Below are positions 50,925-59,658 of a stretch of 64,000 nucleotides of DNA, one piece after another. Where the stretch lies: assembly GCA_910583845.1 (NCBI GenBank), contig CAJUAB010000012.1:62001-126000 (forward strand), read 5' to 3'. The stretch is from an uncultured Acetatifactor sp. GTDB taxonomy: Bacteria; Bacillota; Clostridia; Lachnospirales; Lachnospiraceae. Both the position numbers and the translations under genes were made by a program. Position 1 is the first letter of the stretch, and each line of letters opens with the position of its first letter. Under the pieces are notes generated by a model that did no database searches, was not told the DNA's origin, and saw nothing but the letters and a program-made list of their open reading frames with translations.

Positions 50925-53146
50925 ATATTCTCTCCTTCCGTCTCCGCAATCTCCCTGATTCTCTGGTCCAGAGAGGTGTAGCGCCTGTTCTCACTGACAT
51001 TGTCGATCATGCCCCGGACGGTCTGGCTGCTGCCCAGAATCGTCACACAACTTCTGGCCCTGGTGACGCCGGTGTACAGAAGGTTCCGGTTAAACAGCAT
51101 TTTGGGGCCGGTCAGCAATGGCAGAATCACGGCCGGATACTCGCTGCCCTGGGATTTGTGAATGGTAATGGCGTAAGACAATTCCAGTTCTTCCAGCAGA
51201 GTAAACGGGTAAGTCACTCTCCTGCCCTCATCAAATTCCACCACCAGCTCCGAGCTTCCCTCGCGGATCTCCAGAATCCGCCCCATATCTCCGTTGAACA
51301 CTCCCATCCCCTTGTCCACGGGAATGCCGTAGCGACTGACAATCTCCCACTCCAGCTGGTAGTTGTTGCGGACCTGCATGACTTTGTCTCCCTCCCGGTA
51401 AACCGTCTCCCCTGACACATGTTCCCGTTTACTGTCATCGGGGGGATTCAGATACCGCTGCAGGATACCGTTCAGCGCCTCCACCCCCAGCCCCCCCTTC
51501 CTCATGGGGGTCAGCACCTGGATATCGTAGGGAGTCGCCTTTACATACGGAGGGAGCTTTTCCCGGATCAACTGGATCATATGCTTATAAATCACCTGAA
51601 TGTCATTTCTCTCCAACAGAAAAAAGTCCCGGCTTTTATTGTCCAGCGCAATCTGTTCCCCCCGGTTAATGTGGTGGGCGTTTACAACAATGTCGCTTTC
51701 TCCGGCCTGCCGGAATATCTTCTGCAGAACCACCATGGGAAATGCCTCCGAGCGCATGATGTCCCTGAGCACCTGGCCCGGGCCCACGCTGGGAAGCTGG
51801 TCCACGTCACCCACCAGAATCAGCCGCGTGCCGGGGGCCGTTGCCTTGAGCAGCGCCTGAAACAGGGGCAGATCCACCATGGACATCTCGTCAATGATCA
51901 CCACGTCTGCCTCCAGAGGATTCTCCTCGTTTCTCTCAAAGCGAAGGCGCCGTTTGTCCTCGTCGGACAGGGCCCCGTTGAGCTCCAGCATCCTGTGGAT
52001 GGTCCTGGCCTCAAAGCCGGTGGCCTCCGTCATGCGCTTGGCAGCCCGCCCGGTGGGAGCCGCCAGGAATATATCATAGCCCTCCCTTTCAAAGTACCGG
52101 ATAATGGTATTAATCGTGGTGGTTTTTCCTGTGCCCGGCCCCCCTGAGAGAATAAAGAGGCCGCTCTGGATGGCACCCAGTACCGCCCGGACCTGCAATT
52201 CATCCAGCGCAATTCCGATCTCTCCGGTGATGGACGCAAGCGCCGCCCGAACCTCCTGCCCGTCCTGCGCCATGGGAATATTCAGCTGGTGCAGCATATG
52301 GGCGCAGCTTAACTCCGCATAATAATAGGTGGAGGCATAGACCAGTTCTCCCTTGATCACCAGCTTCTTATCCATCATCAGATTGTCCAGCTGGGGGCGG
52401 ATATTCTCCCCGGACACCCCCAGCAGCGCAGAGGCTCGTTCCAGCAGCGTTTTCATGGGCAGGTAGCAGTGCCCCTCCCCCACTGACTGCTGTAGTGTAT
52501 AAAACACCCCGCTCCGGATACGATAATCCGAGTCTGTGTGAATGCCGATTCTGGAGGCAATCTCATCCGCGATCTTAAAACCGATGCCATGAATATCTTC
52601 CGCCAGCTGATAGGGATTTTCTTTCATAATACCGTAAAGTCTCATTCCGTAGGTATCATAGATCCGCAGAGCCAGCGTGTTTGAGATGCCAAACTGTTGC
52701 AGATAGATCAGGGCGTCCCGCAGGTCTCTCTTCTCCTCCATCTGCTGTGCGATCTCCCGGGCCTTGTTCTGGCTGATACCCTTTATTTCCGCCAGTCGCT
52801 CCGGCTCCTCCTCCATAACGCGAAAGGTATCGTCCCCGAATTTTTTGACAATACGGGCCGCCAGCGCCGTCCCTATACCCTTGATGGCACCGGAACCCAG
52901 ATATCGCTCCATGCTCACCCGGTCTCTGGGCGCGACGGTCTGATAGGAGCTGATCCGGAACTGGGTGCCGTACATGGGATGTTCCGTGTATTCCCCCCGG
53001 GCCTCTATGGTCTCCCCTTCCGACAGCCCCGGGCAGCTGCCCACGCAGGTCACCGCCGCCTCCTCTCCCATCAGTTCCATAACAGTATAACCATTTTCCG
53101 GATTCTGATAGATAATATGTTCCACATAGCCGCTGACTGTATCCAT
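50921..53146 (-). CDS. recD2: RecD2-type ATP-dependent DNA helicase
   Basis: A 741-residue superfamily 1B helicase. The long N-terminal region has helix-hairpin-helix-like repeats (GAIKGIGTALAARIV, GISQNKAREIA). Walker A is GGPGTGKTTTIN (about 347), Walker B IIDEMSM, and the last motif AITIHKSQGSEYPAV. RecD2 lacks RecBC partners and takes part in DNA repair and mismatch-linked processing in Firmicutes. AGAGG precedes the ATG at 53146. Confidence 0.96.
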   Translation of the reverse strand: MDTVSGYVEHIIYQNPENGYTVMELMGEEAAVTCVGSCPGLSEGETIEARGEYTEHPMYGTQFRISSYQTVAPRDRVSMERYLGSGAIKGIGTALAARIVKKFGDDTFRVMEEEPERLAEIKGISQNKAREIAQQMEEKRDLRDALIYLQQFGISNTLALRIYDTYGMRLYGIMKENPYQLAEDIHGIGFKIADEIASRIGIHTDSDYRIRSGVFYTLQQSVGEGHCYLPMKTLLERASALLGVSGENIRPQLDNLMMDKKLVIKGELVYASTYYYAELSCAHMLHQLNIPMAQDGQEVRAALASITGEIGIALDELQVRAVLGAIQSGLFILSGGPGTGKTTTINTIIRYFEREGYDIFLAAPTGRAAKRMTEATGFEARTIHRMLELNGALSDEDKRRLRFERNEENPLEADVVIIDEMSMVDLPLFQALLKATAPGTRLILVGDVDQLPSVGPGQVLRDIMRSEAFPMVVLQKIFRQAGESDIVVNAHHINRGEQIALDNKSRDFFLLERNDIQVIYKHMIQLIREKLPPYVKATPYDIQVLTPMRKGGLGVEALNGILQRYLNPPDDSKREHVSGETVYREGDKVMQVRNNYQLEWEIVSRYGIPVDKGMGVFNGDMGRILEIREGSSELVVEFDEGRRVTYPFTLLEELELSYAITIHKSQGSEYPAVILPLLTGPKMLFNRNLLYTGVTRARSCVTILGSSQTVRGMIDNVSENRRYTSLDQRIREIAETEGENI

Positions 53147-53172
53147 AACTGATCCTCTTCCCCTAGCAATAC

Positions 53173-53203
53173 AAAAAAGGCTGCCTTTTCATCTCAGCAG
53201 CCC
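53173..53203 (-). terminator. Terminator after the flagellar rod genes
   Basis: On the minus strand GGCTGC and GCAGCC form a 6-bp stem with a 12-nt loop followed by six T, just past the stop at 53214. It separates the mreB-flagellar operon from recD2. Confidence 0.75.
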
Positions 53204-53213
53204 TTTCTCACTC

Positions 53214-53573
53214 CTAAACCATATTTCTCTTCATCTGTTCAAAAAGCATCTGCGCCAGCCCGAGGCTGTTCTGCTCCGTGGTGTCCGCCGCCACCTGCTG
53301 GATCATCTGCTCCTTATAATAATCCATCAGGCTGTTGCTGGAACCAGTCATTCCCTCCGTGCTGTAGTTGGGAACCGTCTTCTGCATGGCCTTGAACATC
53401 TGCTCCAGAAAGTAAGCCTCAAACTGTTTGCAGGCGCCCATGAGCTCCTCGTCAGTGGCGTTTTCGTATCCTGTTTTCAGAGTCCCCTCCAGCCTGGAGG
53501 CAGACGCGTTGTTTGCCGCCATACCGGCCATGCTGCTCATGCTCCCGGCATTCCATAAGCTACCGATATCCAT
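53214..53573 (-). CDS. flgJ: FlgJ-like rod-binding protein
   Basis: A 119-residue protein equal to the rod-binding N-terminal domain of FlgJ (ACKQFEAYFLEQMFKAMQKT and SLMDYYKEQMIQQVA). It lacks the muramidase domain found in Gram-negative FlgJ, which is normal for Firmicutes. It probably caps or guides rod assembly. It is the last gene after flgG and ends at the terminator. Confidence 0.88.
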   Translation of the reverse strand: MDIGSLWNAGSMSSMAGMAANNASASRLEGTLKTGYENATDEELMGACKQFEAYFLEQMFKAMQKTVPNYSTEGMTGSSNSLMDYYKEQMIQQVAADTTEQNSLGLAQMLFEQMKRNMV

Positions 53574-53609
53574 TGTAAATACCTCCTGTCAGAACCCGTT
53601 CAGTGTGCT

Positions 53610-54431
53610 TTATCTTCTCAGATTGTTGGCCTGTTGCAGCATCTCGTCAGATGTGGTGATCGCTTTGGAATTCATCTCGTAGGCGCGCTGTGCCACAATC
53701 ATGTTCACCATCTCATCCACGACCTGCACGTTGGAACCCTCCAGATAATTCTGCAGCACCCTGCTCTTCTCCACATTGGTGCTGTTGAACTCGTTGATGG
53801 GACGGCCGCTGGCGGCGGATTCCGCATACAGGCTGTCATCCATGCGCACCAGGCCGGAGGGATTGTTAAACTGAATCAGACCGATCTGAATTCCCATCGG
53901 CTGCGGGATATTCCGCTCATCAGGATAGCATAAGGAGCCATCGGCGGTCACCGTGATGCGGCTGACCACATAGTTGCTCCCCAGTCTGATCGGTCTCCCC
54001 TGAGTGTCCATTACCGGCAGTCCGTCGGAGGTTGTCAGCGCGTTGCTGTTATTCTCCCCCAGCGCCCAGTCAAAATTACCGTTTCTGGTATAGTATGTAT
54101 TGCCGTCGCCGCCCTGCACGGCGAAGAAGCCTTTTCCGTCAATGGCAAAGCTCGTATCCTTCTCAGAAGAGAGCAGCGGTCCCTGCTTGCCATACAGCGC
54201 CGTGATCGAGGCATTGCGCACTCCCAGACCTACCTGCGCGCCGGTGGGCTTGGGCCGTCCGTCGGACGTGGTAGTCTTCTGCTGCAGGTTCTGGTACAGA
54301 AGGGACTTGAATTCGTTTACCTCCGTCTTATACCCTGTGGTATTCACATTCGCCAGGTTGTTGGCTATGTTATCGATATTTGTCTGCTGGGCGATCATGC
54401 CTGTCGCCGCTGTCCATAAACTCCGAACCAT
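53610..54431 (-). CDS. flgG: Flagellar distal rod protein FlgG
   Basis: A 273-residue rod/hook protein. The N terminus has the conserved MVRSLWTAATGMIAQQTN...NNLANVNTTGYK pattern and the C terminus has QNYLEGSNVQVVDEMVNMIV, which form the coiled coil of the axial family. TSDGLPVMDTQGRPI is in the middle domain. Such proteins are exported by the flagellar type III system. It lies 36 bp before the flgJ gene. Confidence 0.92.
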   Translation of the reverse strand: MVRSLWTAATGMIAQQTNIDNIANNLANVNTTGYKTEVNEFKSLLYQNLQQKTTTSDGRPKPTGAQVGLGVRNASITALYGKQGPLLSSEKDTSFAIDGKGFFAVQGGDGNTYYTRNGNFDWALGENNSNALTTSDGLPVMDTQGRPIRLGSNYVVSRITVTADGSLCYPDERNIPQPMGIQIGLIQFNNPSGLVRMDDSLYAESAASGRPINEFNSTNVEKSRVLQNYLEGSNVQVVDEMVNMIVAQRAYEMNSKAITTSDEMLQQANNLRR

Positions 54432-54529
54432 CTCTTTCTCTCCTGTCCCTGCGGCCCATCTCCCCCACGGGACATGCCGCAGCTGTCATTCTCACCGTCT
54501 CAGCCCATCTGTCTCACAGCCTGCGTTCT

Positions 54530-55312
54530 TTACTGTATTCTTCCCAGCTGGTTCACGGCGATATCCAGACTCTCGTCATAGGTCTGCACGATTTTCTGGT
54601 TGCTCTCATAAGCCCTTGTCACGCTGATCATATTGACCATCTCCGAAATCACGGACATATTGGCCATCTCCAGCACACCTGATTTCACTTCCCCGGTGCC
54701 GTCTATGGGAGTAGCCCCCTCCACCGGCTGGAAAAAGGTATCCCCGAATTTTTCCAGATAATCGTAGTCCTCAAAATCCGCCACCTGGATCTGCGCCACC
54801 TGCCGCTCATTCTGGAAGATATTGCCTTCATCGTCAATCTTGGTATCGGTGGTCAGCGTGTCAAGCTGAATCCGGCGGTTCTGGGTATCCAGCACATACA
54901 TGCCGTCATTGTTCACCAGATAGCCGTCCTGGGTCAATGTAAAATTGCCCGCTCTGGTATATTTGGTAGAGGTCTCCCCTTCGCCGTCCGTATATTCCAG
55001 CGCAAAGAAACCGCTGCCGGACAGCGCCAGATCATAGGTGTTGTCCGTAACCCGAAAAGGTCCCTGGCCGTAGTCCGTATAATTCTCACCGATCTTCACG
55101 CCCAGACGGCTGTGGCCGATGGGCTGGATAGTCCCCAGTCCCACTGAGGAATCCTTGATCTTCACGGCCAGCACTTCCCGGAAGGGCTGACTGGTGGAGC
55201 CTTCCTTTTTAAAGCCTACCGTGGAGGCATTGGCCAGATTGTTAGTCAGTATATCCATGCGGTTCTGCTCGTTGCGCAGCCCCGTGTGGGCTGTATAGAG
55301 TCCTCTAAGCAT
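54530..55312 (-). CDS. flgF: Flagellar basal-body rod protein FlgF-like
   Basis: A 260-residue axial protein with MLRGLYTAHTGLRNEQNRMD at the start, NNLANASTVGFKKEG, and KSGVLEMANMSVISEMVNMI near the end. It is shorter and more divergent than the FlgG protein, so FlgF or a second FlgG-type rod protein are both possible. A 98-bp gap (54432-54529) separates it from flgG. Confidence 0.88.
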   Translation of the reverse strand: MLRGLYTAHTGLRNEQNRMDILTNNLANASTVGFKKEGSTSQPFREVLAVKIKDSSVGLGTIQPIGHSRLGVKIGENYTDYGQGPFRVTDNTYDLALSGSGFFALEYTDGEGETSTKYTRAGNFTLTQDGYLVNNDGMYVLDTQNRRIQLDTLTTDTKIDDEGNIFQNERQVAQIQVADFEDYDYLEKFGDTFFQPVEGATPIDGTGEVKSGVLEMANMSVISEMVNMISVTRAYESNQKIVQTYDESLDIAVNQLGRIQ

Positions 55313-55345
55313 ATGTCATTCTCCTTCATTACAATTCCGCCTTTG

Positions 55346-56335
55346 TCAATCCTCGCGGTAGCCCGCCAGAAATTCCACGTACTTGCCGGTGCCGATGGCC
55401 ACCGCCGTCATGGGATCTTCCGCCGTCATGGTATTGATACCCGTCTTGGCGGAGATCAGATCTTCCAGCCCCCGCAGCAGACTGCCGCCGCCGGTGAGCA
55501 CAATGCCTCTGTCAGCGATGTCCGCCGCCAGCTCGGGCGGAGTCTTCTCCAACACACTGTGAATCGTCTCCACAATCTGCGCCGTGGTCTCCCGCAGAGC
55601 TTCCTCCGTCTCCTCGGAGGAGACCTTCACCGTCTTGGGCAGACCTGTCACCAGGTTTCGGCCCCGGACATCCATATAGTCCACCTCCGGACGCTTGAAC
55701 GCCGAACCGATCTTGATCTTCAGATCCTCCGCAGTCCGCTCGCCGATGAGCAGATTGTGCTTCTTACGCATGTACCGTACGATAGCCTCGTCAAAATCGT
55801 CTCCGGCTATCTTGATGGAGGCGCTGACCACAGTACCTCCCAGAGAGATCACGGCTATATCGGAGGTGCCGCCGCCGATATCCACGATCATATTGCCACA
55901 GGGCTTGGAAATGTCGATCCCCGCACCAATGGCCGCCGCAATGGGCTCCTCTATGATGAATACCTCCCGGGCTCCCGCCTGGTAGGTAGCATCCTCAACC
56001 GCTTTCTTTTCCACTTCCGTCACTCCGCTGGGCACACAGACCGCTATGCGGGGTTTGCGGAAGGTTCTCTTTCCCAGAGCCTTCTGGATAAAGTACTTCA
56101 TCATCTTCTCTGTGACGGTATAGTCCGAAATAACCCCCTGCCGCAGAGGCCTCACCGCCACAATATTGCCGGGTGTGCGCCCCAGCATCAGCCGGGCGTC
56201 CTCCCCGATGGCTTTAATCTTGTTGGTATCTCTATCAAAAGCTACAACAGACGGCTCCTTCAGGACTACGCCCTTTCCTCTGATGTAAACCAAAATGCTG
56301 GCGGTACCCAAATCAATTCCGATATCCGTATACAT
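55346..56335 (-). CDS. mreB: Rod-shape protein MreB/Mbl
   Basis: A 329-residue actin-like protein. It has GIDLGTASILVYIRGKG (phosphate 1), VDIGGGTSDIAVISLGG (phosphate 2), IIEEPIAAAIGAG and VLTGGGSLLRGLEDLI (adenosine site). It forms membrane-bound filaments that guide lateral cell-wall synthesis. No MreC or MreD follows; instead three flagellar rod genes do, an arrangement often seen in Lachnospiraceae. The promoter at 56518-56545 gives a leader of about 175 nt that includes the palindromic repeat. Confidence 0.95.
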   Translation of the reverse strand: MYTDIGIDLGTASILVYIRGKGVVLKEPSVVAFDRDTNKIKAIGEDARLMLGRTPGNIVAVRPLRQGVISDYTVTEKMMKYFIQKALGKRTFRKPRIAVCVPSGVTEVEKKAVEDATYQAGAREVFIIEEPIAAAIGAGIDISKPCGNMIVDIGGGTSDIAVISLGGTVVSASIKIAGDDFDEAIVRYMRKKHNLLIGERTAEDLKIKIGSAFKRPEVDYMDVRGRNLVTGLPKTVKVSSEETEEALRETTAQIVETIHSVLEKTPPELAADIADRGIVLTGGGSLLRGLEDLISAKTGINTMTAEDPMTAVAIGTGKYVEFLAGYRED

Positions 56336-56363
56336 ATGTTACTACCCCTTTCATGGTATCAAT

Positions 56364-56416
56364 ACTCACGAGCGATGGATTTTACCGCTGGATCATAGCG
56401 CTTTAAGCTCGTGAGT
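56364..56416 (-). repeat. Palindromic repeat, copy 2 (TIR-like ends)
   Basis: ACTCACGAGC (56364-56373) and GCTCGTGAGT (56407-56416) form a perfect 10-bp inverted repeat around a 33-nt loop. Read on the minus strand the ends match the 31193-31245 copy, including a flanking ACCCG. It lies in the transcribed leader of mreB. The 322-bp gap 56336-56657 also holds the mreB promoter and the uvrA terminator. Confidence 0.8.
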
Positions 56417-56517
56417 CGGGTAAAATGGCAAATATCACTGCCCGCAGGTATATGTTAATGTTTCCACATTTTCAGATAAATAAACAATTCCTGTGCAGAC
56501 GCATAACGTCAACGTAC

Positions 56518-56545
56518 ATTATACATGAAAACATTTTTTTTTCAA
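56518..56545 (-). promoter_or_regulatory. Promoter of the mreB-flagellar operon
   Basis: TTGAAA (56545-56540) and a perfect TATAAT (56523-56518) are 16 bp apart on the minus strand. It is a sigma-A type and not the sigma-D form expected for late flagellar genes. Confidence 0.75.
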
Positions 56546-56577
56546 AGGGGTTTTGCAAAAATTTCAGGAGTTTTTAA

Positions 56578-56617
56578 ATGCGAAAAGAAAACGGTTCCCT
56601 CCGTTCTCTTTCCGCAT
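56578..56617 (-). terminator. Hairpin after uvrA
   Basis: ATGCGGAAAGAGAACGG pairs with CCGTTTTCTTTTCGCAT (17 bp with G-U pairs) around a 6-nt loop on the minus strand, 41 bp past the uvrA stop. Only a weak T tract follows. Confidence 0.6.
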
Positions 56618-56657
56618 CCGTGCTTTCCCTATTTATATCGGCTGATTTCGGAAGGGC

Positions 56658-59513
56658 TTAACCCCTCTCCAGCATCTTTTTTACATAAATGCCCGTATAG
56701 GACCCGGGAGTCCGGGCGATCTCCTCCGGCGTTCCCTGGGCGATGACGGTGCCTCCCCGGTCTCCGCCTTCCGGCCCCATATCTATGATATAGTCCGCCG
56801 CCTTGATCACATCCAGATTGTGTTCAATGACAATCACCGTATTGCCGCCGTCCGCCAGCTTGTGCAGAATCTCCACCAGTTTATGGACGTCCGCGAAATG
56901 CAGGCCTGTGGTGGGCTCGTCCAGAATATACACCGTCTTGCCCGTACTGCGCCTGGACAGCTCCGTGGCCAGCTTGATCCGCTGGGCCTCGCCTCCGGAC
57001 AGGGTGGTGGAGGGCTGTCCCAGCTTCACATAAGACAGTCCCACATCATACAGGGTCTGAATCTTATTGCGGATGGAGGGCACATTCTCAAAGAACGGCA
57101 GCGCCTCCTCCACCGTCATATCCAGCACGTCGTAGATGCTTTTGCCCTTGTATTTCACGTCCAGAGTCTCCCTGTTGTAGCGCTTGCCGCCGCAGACTTC
57201 ACAGGGCACATATACATCCGGCAGGAAATGCATCTCGATCTTGATGATGCCGTCTCCGCTGCACGCCTCACATCGCCCGCCCTTCACGTTAAAACTGAAC
57301 CGTCCCTTGTTATATCCCTTGGCCTTGGCATCGGGAGTGGAGGCAAACAGATCGCGTATCATGTCAAACACCCCGGTATAGGTGGCGGGATTAGATCTGG
57401 GGGTCCGTCCGATGGGCGACTGGTCAATATCGATCACCTTGTCCAGCTGTTCGATTCCCTCAATTCCTCTGTGCTTTCCCGGAATCACCCTGGCCCGGTT
57501 CAGATCCCGGGACAGATGCTTGTTCAGGACCTCGTTCACCAGAGAGCTTTTTCCGGAACCGGACACACCGGTGACGCAGGTCATAATCCCCAGGGGAAAG
57601 GTTACATCCACATTTTTCAGATTGTTTTCCGCCGCTCCCAGCACTTTGATGGTTCCTGTGGGCTTGCGGCGCGTCGCGGGCACGGGGATGGATTTTCTGC
57701 CGCTTAAATACTGGCCTGTCACGGACTCGGGCACCTCCATGATCTCCGCCGCGGTTCCCACCGCCACCACTTCGCCTCCGTGGGAACCTGCGCCGGGGCC
57801 GATATCCACGATATAGTCCGCCGCCAGCATGGTGTCTTCGTCATGCTCCACCACAATCAGGGTATTGCCCAGATCCCGCAGCTGCTTTAATGTGGCCAGC
57901 AGCTTGTCGTTGTCCCGCTGGTGCAGGCCGATACTGGGTTCGTCCAGAATGTAGCACACCCCCACCAGGCCGGAGCCGATCTGCGTGGCCAGGCGTATCC
58001 GCTGGGCCTCGCCGCCCGACAGGCTGGCTGTGGCCCGGGACAGGGACAGGTAATCCAGTCCCACGTCCTGCAGAAATTTTACCCTGGCACGGATCTCCTT
58101 GAGCAGCTGTTTCCCGATAAACTCCTGCTGAGGTGTCAGCTGTAAGTTCATCACAAAGTCATAGAGCTTTACAATGGACAGGGCGGTGACTTCATAAATA
58201 TTCTTATCGCCCACCGTCACCGCCAAAGACTCCCGTTTCAGGCGCATTCCCTTACACTCCTTGCAGGGTGTGATCCGCATAAACGTCTCATACTCCGCCT
58301 TCATGGATTCGGAGCCCGACTCCCGGTATCTGCGCTCCAGGTTCAGGAGCAGTCCCTCAAAGGCGACCGGATATTCCCCTTTCCCCCGCTGTCCTTCATA
58401 ATATACGGTGACCTCTTTTCCACCGGTGCCGTGGGTCAGCACTTCCTTGACCTTCTCCGGATAATCCTGAAAGGGCGTGTCCAGATCAAAATGGTATTCC
58501 TTGCAGAGCGCTTGCAGAAGCGCGTTTGTAAAGCTGCCTTTGGAGTTGCAGGACTGCCAGCCGAGAGCCACGATGGCACCCTGATTGATGGACAGACTCT
58601 GGTTGGGAATGATCAGTTCCATATCAAACTCCATCTTATAGCCAAGGCCGAAGCACACCGGACAGGCGCCGAAAGGATTGTTGAAGGAAAAACTGCGGGG
58701 CTCCACTTCGCTGATACTGATACCGCAGTCCGGGCAGGAAAAGCTCTGGGAAAAGTTCATGACTTCTCCTCCGATCACATCCACTTCCAGAAGGCCCTCC
58801 GCCAGTTCCAGCACATTCTCAATAGAATCCGCCAGGCGCTTCTGAATGCCTTCCTTCACCACCAGCCGGTCCACCACAATCTCTATGTTGTGCTTGACGT
58901 TTTTCTCCATGGGGATATCCTCCGACAGCTCATACAGATTGCCGTCCACTCTCACCCGGACATAGCCGCTTTTCTTGGCCCGGTCAAACACCTTTTCATG
59001 CATTCCCTTACGGCCTCTGACCACCGGGGCCAGCAGCTGGATTCGGGCCCCCTCCCCCAGCGCCATAATCTGATCCACCATCTGGTCCACTGTCTGCCTG
59101 GCAATGACTCTGCCGCATTTGGGACAATGGGGGATGCCGATTCTGGCGTAGAGCAGACGAAAATAGTCATAGATCTCCGTCACGGTTCCCACTGTGGAAC
59201 GGGGGTTGCGGTTGGTGGATTTCTGGTCAATGGAAATGGCCGGAGATAATCCGTCAATGCGTTCCACATTGGGTTTCTCCATCTGGCCCAGAAACTGCCT
59301 CGCGTAGGAGGACAGGGATTCCATGTATCTGCGCTGTCCCTCCGCATAGATGGTGTCGAAGGCCAGCGAAGACTTCCCTGATCCTGACATGCCTGTCAGC
59401 ACAACAAACTCATTTCTGGGGATATCCACATCAATATTTTTCAGGTTGTGCTCACTGGCCCCCCTGATCTTGATATATTCCCTTCTGGGGAGCATTTTCT
59501 TTGTTTCTTCCAT
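56658..59513 (-). CDS. uvrA: Excinuclease ABC subunit A
   Basis: A 951-residue ATPase that finds bulky DNA damage with UvrB. Both ABC modules are intact: Walker A GMSGSGKSSLAFDT (about 35) and GVSGSGKSSLVNEV, signatures LSGGEAQRIRLATQIGSG and LSGGEAQRIKLATELSRR. The zinc sites include CPKCGRV and CEVCGGKRYN. The start is the ATG at 59513, with an ATG at 59495 possible; the frame to 59627 has a longer N terminus not seen in UvrA. The gene lies 145 bp after uvrB. Confidence 0.97.
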   Translation of the reverse strand: MEETKKMLPRREYIKIRGASEHNLKNIDVDIPRNEFVVLTGMSGSGKSSLAFDTIYAEGQRRYMESLSSYARQFLGQMEKPNVERIDGLSPAISIDQKSTNRNPRSTVGTVTEIYDYFRLLYARIGIPHCPKCGRVIARQTVDQMVDQIMALGEGARIQLLAPVVRGRKGMHEKVFDRAKKSGYVRVRVDGNLYELSEDIPMEKNVKHNIEIVVDRLVVKEGIQKRLADSIENVLELAEGLLEVDVIGGEVMNFSQSFSCPDCGISISEVEPRSFSFNNPFGACPVCFGLGYKMEFDMELIIPNQSLSINQGAIVALGWQSCNSKGSFTNALLQALCKEYHFDLDTPFQDYPEKVKEVLTHGTGGKEVTVYYEGQRGKGEYPVAFEGLLLNLERRYRESGSESMKAEYETFMRITPCKECKGMRLKRESLAVTVGDKNIYEVTALSIVKLYDFVMNLQLTPQQEFIGKQLLKEIRARVKFLQDVGLDYLSLSRATASLSGGEAQRIRLATQIGSGLVGVCYILDEPSIGLHQRDNDKLLATLKQLRDLGNTLIVVEHDEDTMLAADYIVDIGPGAGSHGGEVVAVGTAAEIMEVPESVTGQYLSGRKSIPVPATRRKPTGTIKVLGAAENNLKNVDVTFPLGIMTCVTGVSGSGKSSLVNEVLNKHLSRDLNRARVIPGKHRGIEGIEQLDKVIDIDQSPIGRTPRSNPATYTGVFDMIRDLFASTPDAKAKGYNKGRFSFNVKGGRCEACSGDGIIKIEMHFLPDVYVPCEVCGGKRYNRETLDVKYKGKSIYDVLDMTVEEALPFFENVPSIRNKIQTLYDVGLSYVKLGQPSTTLSGGEAQRIKLATELSRRSTGKTVYILDEPTTGLHFADVHKLVEILHKLADGGNTVIVIEHNLDVIKAADYIIDMGPEGGDRGGTVIAQGTPEEIARTPGSYTGIYVKKMLERG

Positions 59514-59658
59514 ATTTGTATGATACCTCGCTTGTCTCTGTATTGTAATTATGCAAAGCGTGTTTCCGACAGGTTCCACGCCTGCGTGATCCCGTGAGCC
59601 GGGATTCGGAATCCTTTTTCCGGGCACTTCTCCGTCCGCGATACGGCCATTTTACATG

